This document shows positions 16,851-24,544 of a DNA stretch of 64,000 nt, piece by piece. Below the pieces are notes generated by a model, which was not told the origin of the DNA, ran no database searches, and saw nothing but the letters and a program-made list of their open reading frames with translations. Every line of letters begins with the position of its first letter. The stretch's first letter is position 1. Source of the stretch: UKL13-2 sp947085425. Its GTDB lineage: Bacteria; Pseudomonadota; Gammaproteobacteria; Burkholderiales; Usitatibacteraceae. Made by a program: the position numbers and the translations under genes. Location of the stretch: assembly GCA_947085425.1 (NCBI GenBank), contig CAMTWK010000004.1:1-64000 (forward strand). Reading direction: 5' to 3'.

Positions 16851-18497
16851 TTACATGTCCATACCGCCCATGCCACCCATACCACCCATGCCGCCGCCCA
16901 TGCCACCAGCGGATTCTTCTTTTGGCATTTCGGCAACCATTGCATCGGTCGTCAACATCAACGACGCAATCGAGGCTGCATTTTGCAATGCAAAACGGGT
17001 TACTTTGGTTGGGTCAAGCACACCCAGCTCAACCAGATCACCGTACTCGCCGGTGGCCGCGTTGTAACCAAAATTGCCCTTGCCTTCTGCAACCTTGTTA
17101 ACAACCACGCTTGGCTCGTCGCCGGCGTTGTAGGCAATCATACGCAATGGCTCTTCGATCGCACGCAGAATGATCTTGATGCCGGCTTCTTCTTCCGCAT
17201 TGGCACCTTTGATTTTGCCGGCATTGGTGCGTGCGCGCAAAAATGCCACACCGCCGCCTGCAACAATACCTTCTTCAACGGCTGCACGGGTGGCGTGCAA
17301 TGCGTCTTCAACACGGGCTTTCTTTTCTTTCATTTCGACTTCGGTTGCGGCACCAACACGAATCACCGCAACACCGCCGGCCAATTTGGCCACGCGCTCT
17401 TGCAATTTTTCTTTGTCATAGTCACTGGTGGCGTCGTCGATTTGTTTGCGAACCGTGGCCACACGTGCCTTGATGTCGTCTTCTTTACCGGTGCCGTCGA
17501 TGATGGTGGTGTTTTCTTTACCCACTTCAATCTTCTTGGCACGACCCAGATTTTCCAGGGTGACGTTTTCCAGTTTCAGGCCGAGTTCTTCAGCGATAAC
17601 CGTACCACCGGTCAGCACAGCGATGTCTTCCAACATGGCTTTGCGACGATCACCAAAACCCGGCGCCTTAACAGCGGTGGTTTTGAGAATGCCACGGATG
17701 TTGTTCACAACCAGGGTGGCCAAGGCTTCGCCATCGACATCTTCGGCGATGATCAGCAAAGGACGACCGGCTTTGGCAACCTGCTCCAGCAACGGCAACA
17801 AATCACGGATGTTCGAGATTTTTTTGTCGTGCAACAAAATGAACGGATCTTCCAGCAACGCGACTTGTTTGTCGGCATTGTTGATGAAATACGGTGACAA
17901 ATAACCGCGGTCAAACTGCATACCTTCGACGACCTCTAATTCGTTGTCGAGTGACTTGCCGTCTTCAACTGTGATCACGCCTTCTTTGCCGACTTTTTCC
18001 ATTGCATCGGAAATGATCTTGCCGATGTTGGCGTCAGAGTTGGCCGAGATCGCGCCGACCTGGGCGATTTCTTTGTTGGTGGTGGTCGGTTTGCTGATTT
18101 TTTTCAATTCCGCAACGATGGCGATGACCGCCTTGTCGATGCCGCGCTTCAAGTCCATTGGGTTCATGCCGGCGGCAACGTACTTCATGCCTTCAACAAC
18201 AATTGCCTGCGCCAACACGGTGGCGGTGGTGGTGCCATCGCCAGCAACGTCGGAGGTCTTGGAAGCGACTTCCTTAACCATCTGTGCGCCCATGTTTTCG
18301 AACTTGTCTTTGAGTTCGATTTCCTTGGCGACCGATACACCGTCTTTGGTGATGGTTGGCGCGCCGAATGAGCGCTCCAACACCACGTTACGGCCTTTAG
18401 GGCCGAGGGTGACTTTAACTGCATTGGCGAGAACGTTTACGCCATTGACCATCCGCGCACGGGCGGATTCGCCGAATTTGACTTCTTTAGCTGCCAT
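16851..18497 (-). CDS. groEL: Chaperonin GroEL
   Basis: A 548-residue 60-kDa chaperonin subunit, full length, with the ATP-binding DGTTTATVLAQAI segment, the LGPKGRNVVLE start region and the Gly-Gly-Met-rich C-terminal tail. It forms the double seven-membered ring that folds client proteins with GroES. A good Shine-Dalgarno (AGGAG) precedes the ATG. It lies downstream of groES, with a long palindrome in the roughly 200-base gap. Confidence 0.99.
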   Translation of the reverse strand: MAAKEVKFGESARARMVNGVNVLANAVKVTLGPKGRNVVLERSFGAPTITKDGVSVAKEIELKDKFENMGAQMVKEVASKTSDVAGDGTTTATVLAQAIVVEGMKYVAAGMNPMDLKRGIDKAVIAIVAELKKISKPTTTNKEIAQVGAISANSDANIGKIISDAMEKVGKEGVITVEDGKSLDNELEVVEGMQFDRGYLSPYFINNADKQVALLEDPFILLHDKKISNIRDLLPLLEQVAKAGRPLLIIAEDVDGEALATLVVNNIRGILKTTAVKAPGFGDRRKAMLEDIAVLTGGTVIAEELGLKLENVTLENLGRAKKIEVGKENTTIIDGTGKEDDIKARVATVRKQIDDATSDYDKEKLQERVAKLAGGVAVIRVGAATEVEMKEKKARVEDALHATRAAVEEGIVAGGGVAFLRARTNAGKIKGANAEEEAGIKIILRAIEEPLRMIAYNAGDEPSVVVNKVAEGKGNFGYNAATGEYGDLVELGVLDPTKVTRFALQNAASIASLMLTTDAMVAEMPKEESAGGMGGGMGGMGGMGGMDM

Positions 18498-18589
18498 GAT
18501 GAATTACTCCTTCTAAATGCTGAATTGGTTTATCTGAATACTTTGCGATACGAAATAAGCAACGTGATCGGCGCAAAAGAGAGCAAGTG

Positions 18590-18687
18590 TTTCGTTCTTA
18601 GGCAAGGCGTGATAAAAATTTCGACGCGAACTGTACAGGTAGTACGTGAGCTAGAAATTTTTTGAGCAACGCCGCATAAGGACGAAA
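18590..18687. repeat. Long imperfect palindrome between groES and groEL
   Basis: The left arm (18590-18622, TTTCGTTCTTAGGC…AAATTTC) is the imperfect reverse complement of the right arm (18654-18687, GAAATTT…ATAAGGACGAAA). The centre holds CTGTACAG and GTACGTGAG. It could fold into a stem of about 33 bp in the transcript. The length and internal palindrome look like a dispersed intergenic repeat rather than a groE-specific device; it could also affect the groES/groEL ratio. Confidence 0.7.
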
Positions 18688-18696
18688 GACGCCGCT

Positions 18697-18987
18697 CTAT
18701 TTTGTGACGACGGCCATGATGTCTTCTTCACGCATGACTAACAGCTCATCGCCATCAATCTTCACGGTTGAACCGGAATATTTACCGAACAACACGCGGT
18801 CGCCGACTTTGACATCCATCGCGCGGACTTTGCCGTCGTCACCAACTTTGCCGGTGCCAACAGCCAATACTTCACCTTGATCAGGCTTCTCGGTGGCGCT
18901 ATCAGGGATAACGATACCGGACGCGGTTTTTTTCTCTTCTTCTAGACGCTTGACGATCACACGATCGTGAAGGGGACGCAGTTTCAT
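18697..18987 (-). CDS. groES: Co-chaperonin GroES
   Basis: A 96-residue lid subunit of the GroEL chamber: KLRPLHDRVIVKRLEEE at the start, the mobile loop KKTASGIVIPDSATEKP and the VLFGKYSG motif. First gene of the groE operon, with a strong Shine-Dalgarno (AGGAG) and a CIRCE operator and promoter about 130-180 bases upstream. Confidence 0.99.
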   Translation of the reverse strand: MKLRPLHDRVIVKRLEEEKKTASGIVIPDSATEKPDQGEVLAVGTGKVGDDGKVRAMDVKVGDRVLFGKYSGSTVKIDGDELLVMREEDIMAVVTK

Positions 18988-19114
18988 AGCTCACTCCTGG
19001 TGGTTGGTTAAAACAGATACATCAATTCGTTTGGCGGTGAGGGCCGGGAAAGCAGGCCGCACACCGCAGCGAGGTCGCTGTGCCGACGGGATTTATACCG
19101 AAAGGCAAGATTCG

Positions 19115-19141
19115 TTAGCACTCAAGCGAGGTGAGTGCTAA
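19115..19141. promoter_or_regulatory. CIRCE operator (HrcA-binding site)
   Basis: TTAGCACTC-N9-GAGTGCTAA matches the CIRCE consensus perfectly. HrcA binds this inverted repeat and represses groE until heat shock titrates GroEL. It begins directly at the -10 box of the groE promoter. Confidence 0.97.
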
Positions 19142-19168
19142 TTATAGGGGCGGGATTGATAATTTCAA
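19141..19168 (-). promoter_or_regulatory. groESL promoter, overlapping sigma-70 and sigma-32-like elements
   Basis: On the minus strand TTGAAA (19168-19163) and TATAAT (19146-19141) are separated by 16 bases. The same stretch reads CTTGAAA…CCCCTAT, close to the sigma-32 pattern. This would give dual control by RpoH and HrcA. Confidence 0.8.
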
Positions 19169-19357
19169 GGCTGGCAGGGGAAAAAGCCGGTGGGAATCAT
19201 TAAAAAGCAGAAAAATATGCAAACTCTACCGTTGGCGCGGACTTTGCGACATAAATGGCTGGATATGAACGCCAATAAAGGGCTTTCGCAATTTGATTGG
19301 CTGACGGCGATGGCAGGTCATATTCGATCCGGCAGAATAATTGCGCCGCGTCCAACA

Positions 19358-19456
19358 ACGTCCAACAACGTTCAACACATGTGAATTGATCATCGTTGTA
19401 TTGACGCTCGAATGGCCAAGCAACTCATGCACAGTACGAATATCGTAGCCGGACTG
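19358..19456 (-). pseudogene. C-terminal fragment of an integron-type tyrosine recombinase
   Basis: The minus strand encodes QSGYDIRTVHELLGHSSV followed by NTTMINSHVLNVVGR. This matches the C-terminal catalytic region of integron integrases (consensus …GYDIRTVQELLGHSDVSTTMIYTHVLNVGG), including the LLGH histidine. The catalytic tyrosine is replaced by Asn (MIN in place of MIY). Everything upstream is gone: the fragment joins the end of a transposable element at 19457. Beyond the matching part two CGTCCAACAA units repeat and the frame continues as unrelated sequence to 19226. It is inactive. Confidence 0.75.
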
Positions 19457-19497
19457 CATCGACCCACTCTCGAACGAAATCCCGTGAAATATGCAGG
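19457..19497. mobile_element. Truncated end of the MITE-like element
   Basis: The 41 bases from CATCGACCCACTCTCGAACG to CCCGTGAAATATGCAGG match the right end of the 24132-24383 element almost exactly. No left end is present. The outside flank reads CTAG. The inner edge abuts the integrase fragment. Confidence 0.85.
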
Positions 19498-19516
19498 CTA
19501 GATGATACCAATTAAG

Positions 19517-19531
19517 GTATACTTTTTATAC
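19517..19531. promoter_or_regulatory. Inverted repeat at the brnT start, possible autoregulatory operator
   Basis: GTATA-ctttt-TATAC lies directly before the brnT ATG and includes TATACT sequences that could serve as a -10 box. BrnA antitoxins repress their own operon; that this repeat is the site is an inference. Confidence 0.4.
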
Positions 19532-19532
19532 T

Positions 19533-19796
19533 ATGGCTCCTTTCGAATTCGATGCCGCAAAAAGCGAGTCCAATCGCTCGAAACATGGCCTCGATTTCGT
19601 GGAGGTCCAACGTCTTTGGAATGACCCGATGCTGCTTGAGATTCCGGCGAAGACTGAAGATGAGCTGCGGTCTCTTGTGATAGGGCAAATCGACGGACAG
19701 CATTGGTCAGCCGTCATCACACACCGTGGAGCCAATATCAGATTGATTTCCGTTCGTCGCGCACGTACAGAAGAGGTGGCACTTTATGAAAGCTAA
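19533..19796 (+). CDS. brnT: BrnT-family toxin
   Basis: An 87-residue protein with the BrnT pattern: FEFDAAKSESNRSKHGLDFVEV at the start, a central KTEDELRSLVIGQIDGQHWSAVITHRG and the terminal RLISVRRARTEEVALYES. BrnT is a RelE-fold ribonuclease that arrests translation. The gene overlaps the antitoxin gene by 11 bases, and toxin-first order is typical for this family. There is little room for a Shine-Dalgarno, so it may be leaderless or poorly translated. It lies right beside mobile-element debris, suggesting recent arrival. Confidence 0.92.
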   Translation: MAPFEFDAAKSESNRSKHGLDFVEVQRLWNDPMLLEIPAKTEDELRSLVIGQIDGQHWSAVITHRGANIRLISVRRARTEEVALYES

Positions 19797-20055
19797 AAAG
19801 TTCGAGCAACAGTTTGATGAGGGTGTCGACATCTCGGCGAGTCTGGATTTGTCCAAAGCGAAGCGCGTGCTGCAGGAGCAGAAGCGGGTGAATGTCGACT
19901 TTCCAACTTGGATGATTGACTCACTGGATCGTGAAGCCAGTAAGCTCGGGGTGACAAGGCAATCTGTCATTAAAGTCTGGCTTGCAGAGCGTCTTGAGGC
20001 GACTGCTTCTAACTTGCCGTTCCGACGGGCGCGCTCAGATGCAACGCGCCGCTGA
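19786..20055 (+). CDS. brnA: BrnA-like antitoxin
   Basis: An 89-residue partner of the preceding toxin. The N-terminal part (DEGVDISASLDLSKAKRV) would wrap the toxin; the C-terminal part (KRVNVDFPTWMIDSLDREASKLGVTRQSVIKVWLAERL) is a ribbon-helix-helix DNA-binding domain. By family it neutralises BrnT and represses the operon. Confidence 0.9.
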   Translation: MKAKKFEQQFDEGVDISASLDLSKAKRVLQEQKRVNVDFPTWMIDSLDREASKLGVTRQSVIKVWLAERLEATASNLPFRRARSDATRR

Positions 20056-20265
20056 ACTGCACATTGGGCATCAATCACACACATTCAGCTTTCATACAAG
20101 TATTATTTTCCCATGCAAGTCAGTGCTGGTAGTGAAGTTACCCCGATCCCACGGACACATTTTGGCTACTTGGGTTCAGGCTGCCATGACTGCAAAATCT
20201 GATTGTTTATTAGCGGTGTAGGGTGTTGCGTGGAAATATTTTGATTCTCCTGGTTTTGTTGTTTC
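20056..20265. other. Gap between the toxin-antitoxin pair and the IS3 remnant
   Basis: No gene, tRNA or integron attC-type site could be seen. Confidence 0.35.
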
Positions 20266-20491
20266 CGCTCAAAGTTGATGGGTGACATGTGGCCCAGCGC
20301 CGAATGCAGCCAACGCAGGTTGTACCCCCCCTTCAATCCAGGCAAATTCCGCCAGACGCGCCTCGGTTTGCGTCTTCCAGACATGCCGGTCAATCAGTTC
20401 ACACGCCATGGAATTGCGGGTGGAGGTGGGTTCGCTTCGTTTGTGTTGTTGGATTTTTTGTTATTCTTCAGCCTGGTCATGTTGGCTCCTT
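20266..20491 (-). mobile_element. Internally deleted and frameshifted IS3-family remnant
   Basis: On the minus strand, a Shine-Dalgarno (AAGGAG) and ATG at 20480 begin a basic peptide MTRLKNNKKS, like an IS3 orfA start. After about 25 codons the sequence jumps to the C-terminal part of orfB: CELIDRHVWKTQTEARLAEFAWIEG, then, one frame over, YNLRWLHSALGHMSPINFERK. The frame change falls on a run of seven G (C7 at 20325-20331 on the plus strand). Most of orfA and orfB is missing, so it cannot transpose itself. Confidence 0.82.
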
Positions 20492-20585
20492 GTGTGTTGG
20501 TAAGAGACTAATAAAAATTTAATTCGCACAAAATTTCTGTCATCCCCCTTGGCCCGCACACAATTCCATCTGTCATGTACCAGAA

Positions 20586-21224
20586 ATGAAACAAGTCACT
20601 CCCTCAAAAGCCGAAACCATTCTTCTCGATCCGTTTGTTGGATTGCCGCTGAGTGCGATTGTAGTTCCCTCGACTCACGCCGGGTTTGCCGCCGCGTTGC
20701 ACGACATTCACGCCGCGCGGGTGGTCGGGTTTGATACTGAATCCAAGCCGACCTTTGCCAAGGGGGAAGTCAGCAGTGGGCCGCATACCGTGCAATTTGC
20801 GACCCGCGACAAGGCCTATATTTTTCAGGTTTTTCGAGGCGAGGGACGGGCGTCATTGATTGAAATTTTGCAATCCAACGAGGTGCTCAAGGTTGGGTTC
20901 GGGTTGGAGTCTGATCGCAGCCAAATCCAAGGCAAGCTTGACGTGACATTGGCAGCGGTGCTTGATCTGAATACTGTTTTTCGCCGCGAAGGTTATAAAA
21001 ACACCGCCGGTGTGCGCGCGGCCGTGGCGATTGTCATGAACCAGAAATTCCACAAATCAAAACGTGTCACCACCACCAACTGGGCGTTGCCGGTGCTCAA
21101 CGACAAACAATTGTTGTACGCGGCCAACGACGCCTATGCGGCGCTCAAAGTCCTCGATGCCTTGAATCAGCGACCGGGCAAACCAGCCATCACGCTGCAT
21201 GGTCACGACTCGCCGGACCAATGA
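20586..21224 (+). CDS. 3'-5' exonuclease, RNase D-like (DEDDy)
   Basis: A 212-residue single-domain exonuclease. Exo I is VGFDTESKPTF (D and E), Exo II has the Asp of LKVGFGLESDRSQI, and Exo III is LLYAANDAYAALKVLD with the DEDDy tyrosine. It lacks the HRDC domains of RNase D. It may act on RNA or DNA ends. Transcribed just ahead of bioA but with no obvious functional link. Confidence 0.9.
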   Translation: MKQVTPSKAETILLDPFVGLPLSAIVVPSTHAGFAAALHDIHAARVVGFDTESKPTFAKGEVSSGPHTVQFATRDKAYIFQVFRGEGRASLIEILQSNEVLKVGFGLESDRSQIQGKLDVTLAAVLDLNTVFRREGYKNTAGVRAAVAIVMNQKFHKSKRVTTTNWALPVLNDKQLLYAANDAYAALKVLDALNQRPGKPAITLHGHDSPDQ

Positions 21225-21264
21225 ATCGTCTGCCGTGTTTAATGCGTGGTAGATTCAACAGGCC

Positions 21265-22605
21265 ATGTCAAACAGCAAACAAAATAACAGCGATCTGATT
21301 GCGCGTTCACTCGCCAGCATCTGGCATCCGTGCACCCAGATGAAACACCACGAGCAATTTCCGTTGGTGCCGATTGCCTCTGCCAAAGGCGTATGGTTGA
21401 CCGATTTTGAAGGCAAGGCCTATCTCGATGGTGTGTCGAGTTGGTGGGTTAATTTATTCGGACATGCCAATCCACGTATTAATGCCGCCATTAAAGATCA
21501 ACTCGATACACTTGAACACGCCATGCTGGCAGGGTTCACCCATCAGCCGGCCATTGAGCTGGCCGAGCGCTTAAATAAACTAACCGGGCTTGGCCACGCT
21601 TTTTTTGGCAGTGACGGCGCATCGGCGGTCGAGATCGCGCTAAAAATGAGTTTTCATTATTGGCGCAACATCGGTGCCGTCGGCAAGACCAAATTTGTTT
21701 CAATCGAGGGCAGTTATCACGGTGAAACACTCGGTGCCTTGTCGGTGACCGACGTGGCGATTTTTAAAGACGCCTATGCGCCATTGTTGAACAACAACAT
21801 ATTGGTGCCGTTTCCAAACGCAGCGGGGGGGGGCGATGGCGCCAATTGTGCCAATGGCACCGAGGCAGATGCAAGGCACGCCGCCGCCGCATTGGAAACA
21901 TTATTAAGCGCGCGCCATCACGAAATTGCCGCTTTGATTGTTGAACCGTTGGTGCAAGGCGCAGCCGGTATGCGTGTCTATCACCCGTTGTATTTGCAGC
22001 TGGCGCGCGAGTTGTGCAGTCGTTATCAGGTGCATTTGATTGCCGACGAAATCATGACCGGTTTTGGCCGCACCGGTACGATGTTTGCCTGGCAGCAGGT
22101 CAATGCGCCTCTGCCGGATTTGATGTGTCTATCCAAAGGCATTACCGGGGGATATTTGCCGCTGTCGTGTGTGTTGGGTAGCGAGCAAATTTATAACGCG
22201 TTTTACGATGACGATGTGGCGCGCGGATTTTTGCATTCCCATTCTTACACCGGCTCGGCACTCGCTTGTCGCGCGGCACTGGCGACGCTGGATATTTTTG
22301 CAGACGATGATGTGATTGCGACCAATCAATCGCGTGCGAAATATTTGACCGCCATGATGTCGCCATTGCGGGCGCATCCGCGTGTGAAAAATTTCCGGCA
22401 TCTCGGCATGATCTGGGCGTTTGATGTTGTTTCCAACCAGCCGGCCTTTGCGCGACAATTTTTTGCCGCCGCTTTACAGCATGGTTTGTTGCTGCGACCC
22501 ATTGGTAACACCGTTTATTTTATGCCGCCCTATGTGATCAGTGATGCCGATTTTCAGTCGATGGTGGACAGAACGGTTGTGATCATTAACGAGCTCGAAC
22601 ATTGA
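21265..22605 (+). CDS. bioA: Adenosylmethionine-8-amino-7-oxononanoate aminotransferase
   Basis: A 446-residue class III aminotransferase of biotin synthesis that converts KAPA to DAPA using S-adenosylmethionine as amino donor. Signature parts: IWHPCTQMKHHE at the start, DGVSSWWVNLFGHANPRIN, IADEIMTGFGRTG, the PLP lysine in CLSKGITGGYLPLS and HSHSYTGSALACRAAL. No other bio genes are in the window. It overlaps the start of dacB by three bases. Confidence 0.96.
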   Translation: MSNSKQNNSDLIARSLASIWHPCTQMKHHEQFPLVPIASAKGVWLTDFEGKAYLDGVSSWWVNLFGHANPRINAAIKDQLDTLEHAMLAGFTHQPAIELAERLNKLTGLGHAFFGSDGASAVEIALKMSFHYWRNIGAVGKTKFVSIEGSYHGETLGALSVTDVAIFKDAYAPLLNNNILVPFPNAAGGGDGANCANGTEADARHAAAALETLLSARHHEIAALIVEPLVQGAAGMRVYHPLYLQLARELCSRYQVHLIADEIMTGFGRTGTMFAWQQVNAPLPDLMCLSKGITGGYLPLSCVLGSEQIYNAFYDDDVARGFLHSHSYTGSALACRAALATLDIFADDDVIATNQSRAKYLTAMMSPLRAHPRVKNFRHLGMIWAFDVVSNQPAFARQFFAAALQHGLLLRPIGNTVYFMPPYVISDADFQSMVDRTVVIINELEH

Positions 22606-24131
22606 AAAATACCTGTGGTTGGCTGATGTTGATGGCGGCACTTTGCGGCCAGCCGGCGCTCGCCCAGAGCGGCGTGGTTCTCAAATCAGCCGCAGCTGGT
22701 ATGCCTGCCATGCCGGTTGCGGCGGTCACACTTGCGCCAGGTTCTCTGCCGGGGGTTATTGCGGAACGATTTGCCAGGGCGCAGGTGCCGCTTGATAGTT
22801 TGGCGGTGCTGGTCAAAGAGGTGGGCGTACACGAGCCGTTGATTGCGCATAATGTTGATCGTGCAATGAATCCGGCTTCGGTCATGAAGTTGCTCACCAC
22901 CTATGCCGCGCTGGAGTTGCTCGGCCCTGCATACACGTGGAAAACACAGGTGTGGATTGCCGGCGAGTTGAAGGGTTCAACCTTGCATGGTGATTTGGTT
23001 TTAAAAGGGTCGGGAGACCCCAAGTTGACGGTTGAACGATTTTGGCTGCTGCTCAGGCAGTTGCGCGAGCGCGGTTTGCGCACCATAACAGGTGATTTGA
23101 TATTGGATCGTTCATTTTTCGAGGAAAGTGATTTTGATCCTGCCAAATTTGATGGCGAAGTCACGCGTGCCTACAATGTCGGCTCCGACGCGTTACTGGT
23201 CAACTTTAAGACGGTACGCTTCTTTTTTGCACCCACGGTGAATGACAAAGCGGTGAGCATTTCACCCGATGTGAGGCCGGCGCAATTTGAAATTGTCAAC
23301 CGCACCAAACTGGTAGATGCGCCCTGTGGCGATTGGCGCGAGCGCATCAAGCTGGATGTGCAAACCGTGTCGGAAGCCAAAATCAAATTGGTTTTTACCG
23401 GCAACTATCCACGCCGTTGTGGTGACAACGTTTGGAATATCTCGCTGCTTGATCACGCCCGTTTTGTCGGCGGTGTGTTTGCCAATATGTGGGGAGATGT
23501 GGGCGGTGTTTGGAAAGGCGGCGTGCGGCTGGCGCCGACACCAGCGGATGCGCGTTTGATTGCCAGCATCGAGTCGCCGCCCTTGAGTGAAATGGTCAGA
23601 GATATCAACAAATTTTCCAACAATGTCATGGCGCGGCAGTTGTTCCTCACTCTGTCCGGTGAACTCGACAAACAGCCTGCGACGCAGGCGCGTTCGTTGA
23701 CCATTGTGCGTGATTGGTTGCGCAAAAAGGGTATTGCCGCTGCGGAGTTGGCGATTGAAAACGGTGCAGGATTGTCGCGTATTGATCGTATTTCCGCGAC
23801 GAGTTTGTCGCAGTTGTTGGATGCGGCCTGGCGGTCAGCGACCATGCCGGAGTTTGTTTCATCGATGTCGTTGATCGGTGTCGATGGCACCTTTCGCCGC
23901 CGCCTGAAGTATGAACCGGTGGCGGGGCAGGCACATATCAAGAGTGGCACCCTGAATGATGTGCGGGCGATGGCGGGTTATGTGTTGGCCGGTGATGAAC
24001 GACGTTATTCGGTGGTGATGATGGTGAATCATGCCAACGCGCCACTCACGCAGGACGCGCAAGATGCGTTGTTACAGTGGGTTTATGCAAGACCGGGCGC
24101 GCTTGTGACGCCATCGCCATCGACCCATTAA
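22602..24131 (+). CDS. dacB: D-alanyl-D-alanine carboxypeptidase/endopeptidase (PBP4 type)
   Basis: A 509-residue periplasmic penicillin-binding protein of the S13 family. It has a signal peptide (MKNTCGWLMLMAALCGQPALA), the SXXK motif as SVMK in NPASVMKLLTTY, SXN as SNN in FSNNVMARQL, and KTG as KSG in HIKSGTLNDVRAMAGY. Such enzymes trim and cleave peptidoglycan cross-links. The TTG start overlaps the bioA stop; ATG at 22626 would shorten the signal peptide. The stop codon TAA is part of the TTAA target duplication of the transposable element that follows. Confidence 0.95.
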   Translation: MKNTCGWLMLMAALCGQPALAQSGVVLKSAAAGMPAMPVAAVTLAPGSLPGVIAERFARAQVPLDSLAVLVKEVGVHEPLIAHNVDRAMNPASVMKLLTTYAALELLGPAYTWKTQVWIAGELKGSTLHGDLVLKGSGDPKLTVERFWLLLRQLRERGLRTITGDLILDRSFFEESDFDPAKFDGEVTRAYNVGSDALLVNFKTVRFFFAPTVNDKAVSISPDVRPAQFEIVNRTKLVDAPCGDWRERIKLDVQTVSEAKIKLVFTGNYPRRCGDNVWNISLLDHARFVGGVFANMWGDVGGVWKGGVRLAPTPADARLIASIESPPLSEMVRDINKFSNNVMARQLFLTLSGELDKQPATQARSLTIVRDWLRKKGIAAAELAIENGAGLSRIDRISATSLSQLLDAAWRSATMPEFVSSMSLIGVDGTFRRRLKYEPVAGQAHIKSGTLNDVRAMAGYVLAGDERRYSVVMMVNHANAPLTQDAQDALLQWVYARPGALVTPSPSTH

Positions 24132-24383
24132 CCTGCATATTTCACGGGTCGTCCCCACTCTGCTTGGGGGCTGGCCCATTAAGTTTTTTTGCACTTTGCC
24201 ATCCAATTTGGTTTTGATCGAACATTGGGCATTTGCGCTTGATAACATGCCGCTGAACATGCGCTTTTCTGTTCTCTTCGCGTGCTCATTTGCCAAACAC
24301 GGCTCGCAATGCCGTGGTTAGTCGAACAAAAAATCACACGCCCATCGACCCACTCTCGAACGCAACCCCGTGAAATATGCAGG
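24132..24383 (-). mobile_element. Non-autonomous transposable element (MITE-like), copy 2
   Basis: A 252-bp element with perfect 17-bp inverted ends CCTGCATATTTCACGGG, flanked by TTAA on both sides (24128-24131 and 24384-24387). The end bearing the GAGAGTGGGT subterminal motif is on the right, so it is inverted relative to copy 1. It contains the hairpin CACGGC/GCCGTG (24298-24316), placed where copy 1 has its own, different palindrome. No transposase is encoded; a 74-codon minus-strand frame across it has no recognisable domain. Confidence 0.88.
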
Positions 24384-24517
24384 TTAATTTGCGGCGCATC
24401 GTTTTGCCGAATTGGATTGAAGAGAGTAATCTAGGCAAATATTGTCACCAGCCGACCCATCCAAATCTGGATGTGCGCGGTTGTTGCCCTAAAAAATACA
24501 GGAGCAGGTTCATCGTT

Positions 24518-24544
24518 ATGTCAGTGGAGTGCCGCCCATCATGA
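24518..24544 (+). promoter_or_regulatory. Possible eight-codon leader ORF coupled to the SulP gene
   Basis: After AGGAGCAGG there is ATG-TCA…TCA-TGA, an eight-codon frame (MSVECRPS) whose stop overlaps the SulP ATG as ATGA. It could couple or regulate translation, or be accidental. Confidence 0.3.

Noticed and set aside
16776..17897. A 373-codon plus-strand reading frame opposite groEL
   Set aside because: It lies wholly on the reverse strand of a clear groEL, has no RBS, and its His/Gly/Phe-rich composition is that of a codon-bias shadow.
19355..19378. Two CGTCCAACAA units as the start of a CRISPR or tandem array
   Set aside because: Only two adjoining copies with no spacers; more likely slippage within the decaying integrase.
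20056..20265. An integron attC site after brnA
   Set aside because: No paired RYYYAAC/GTTRRRY boxes with an intervening palindrome could be found by eye; a covariance-model search would be decisive.
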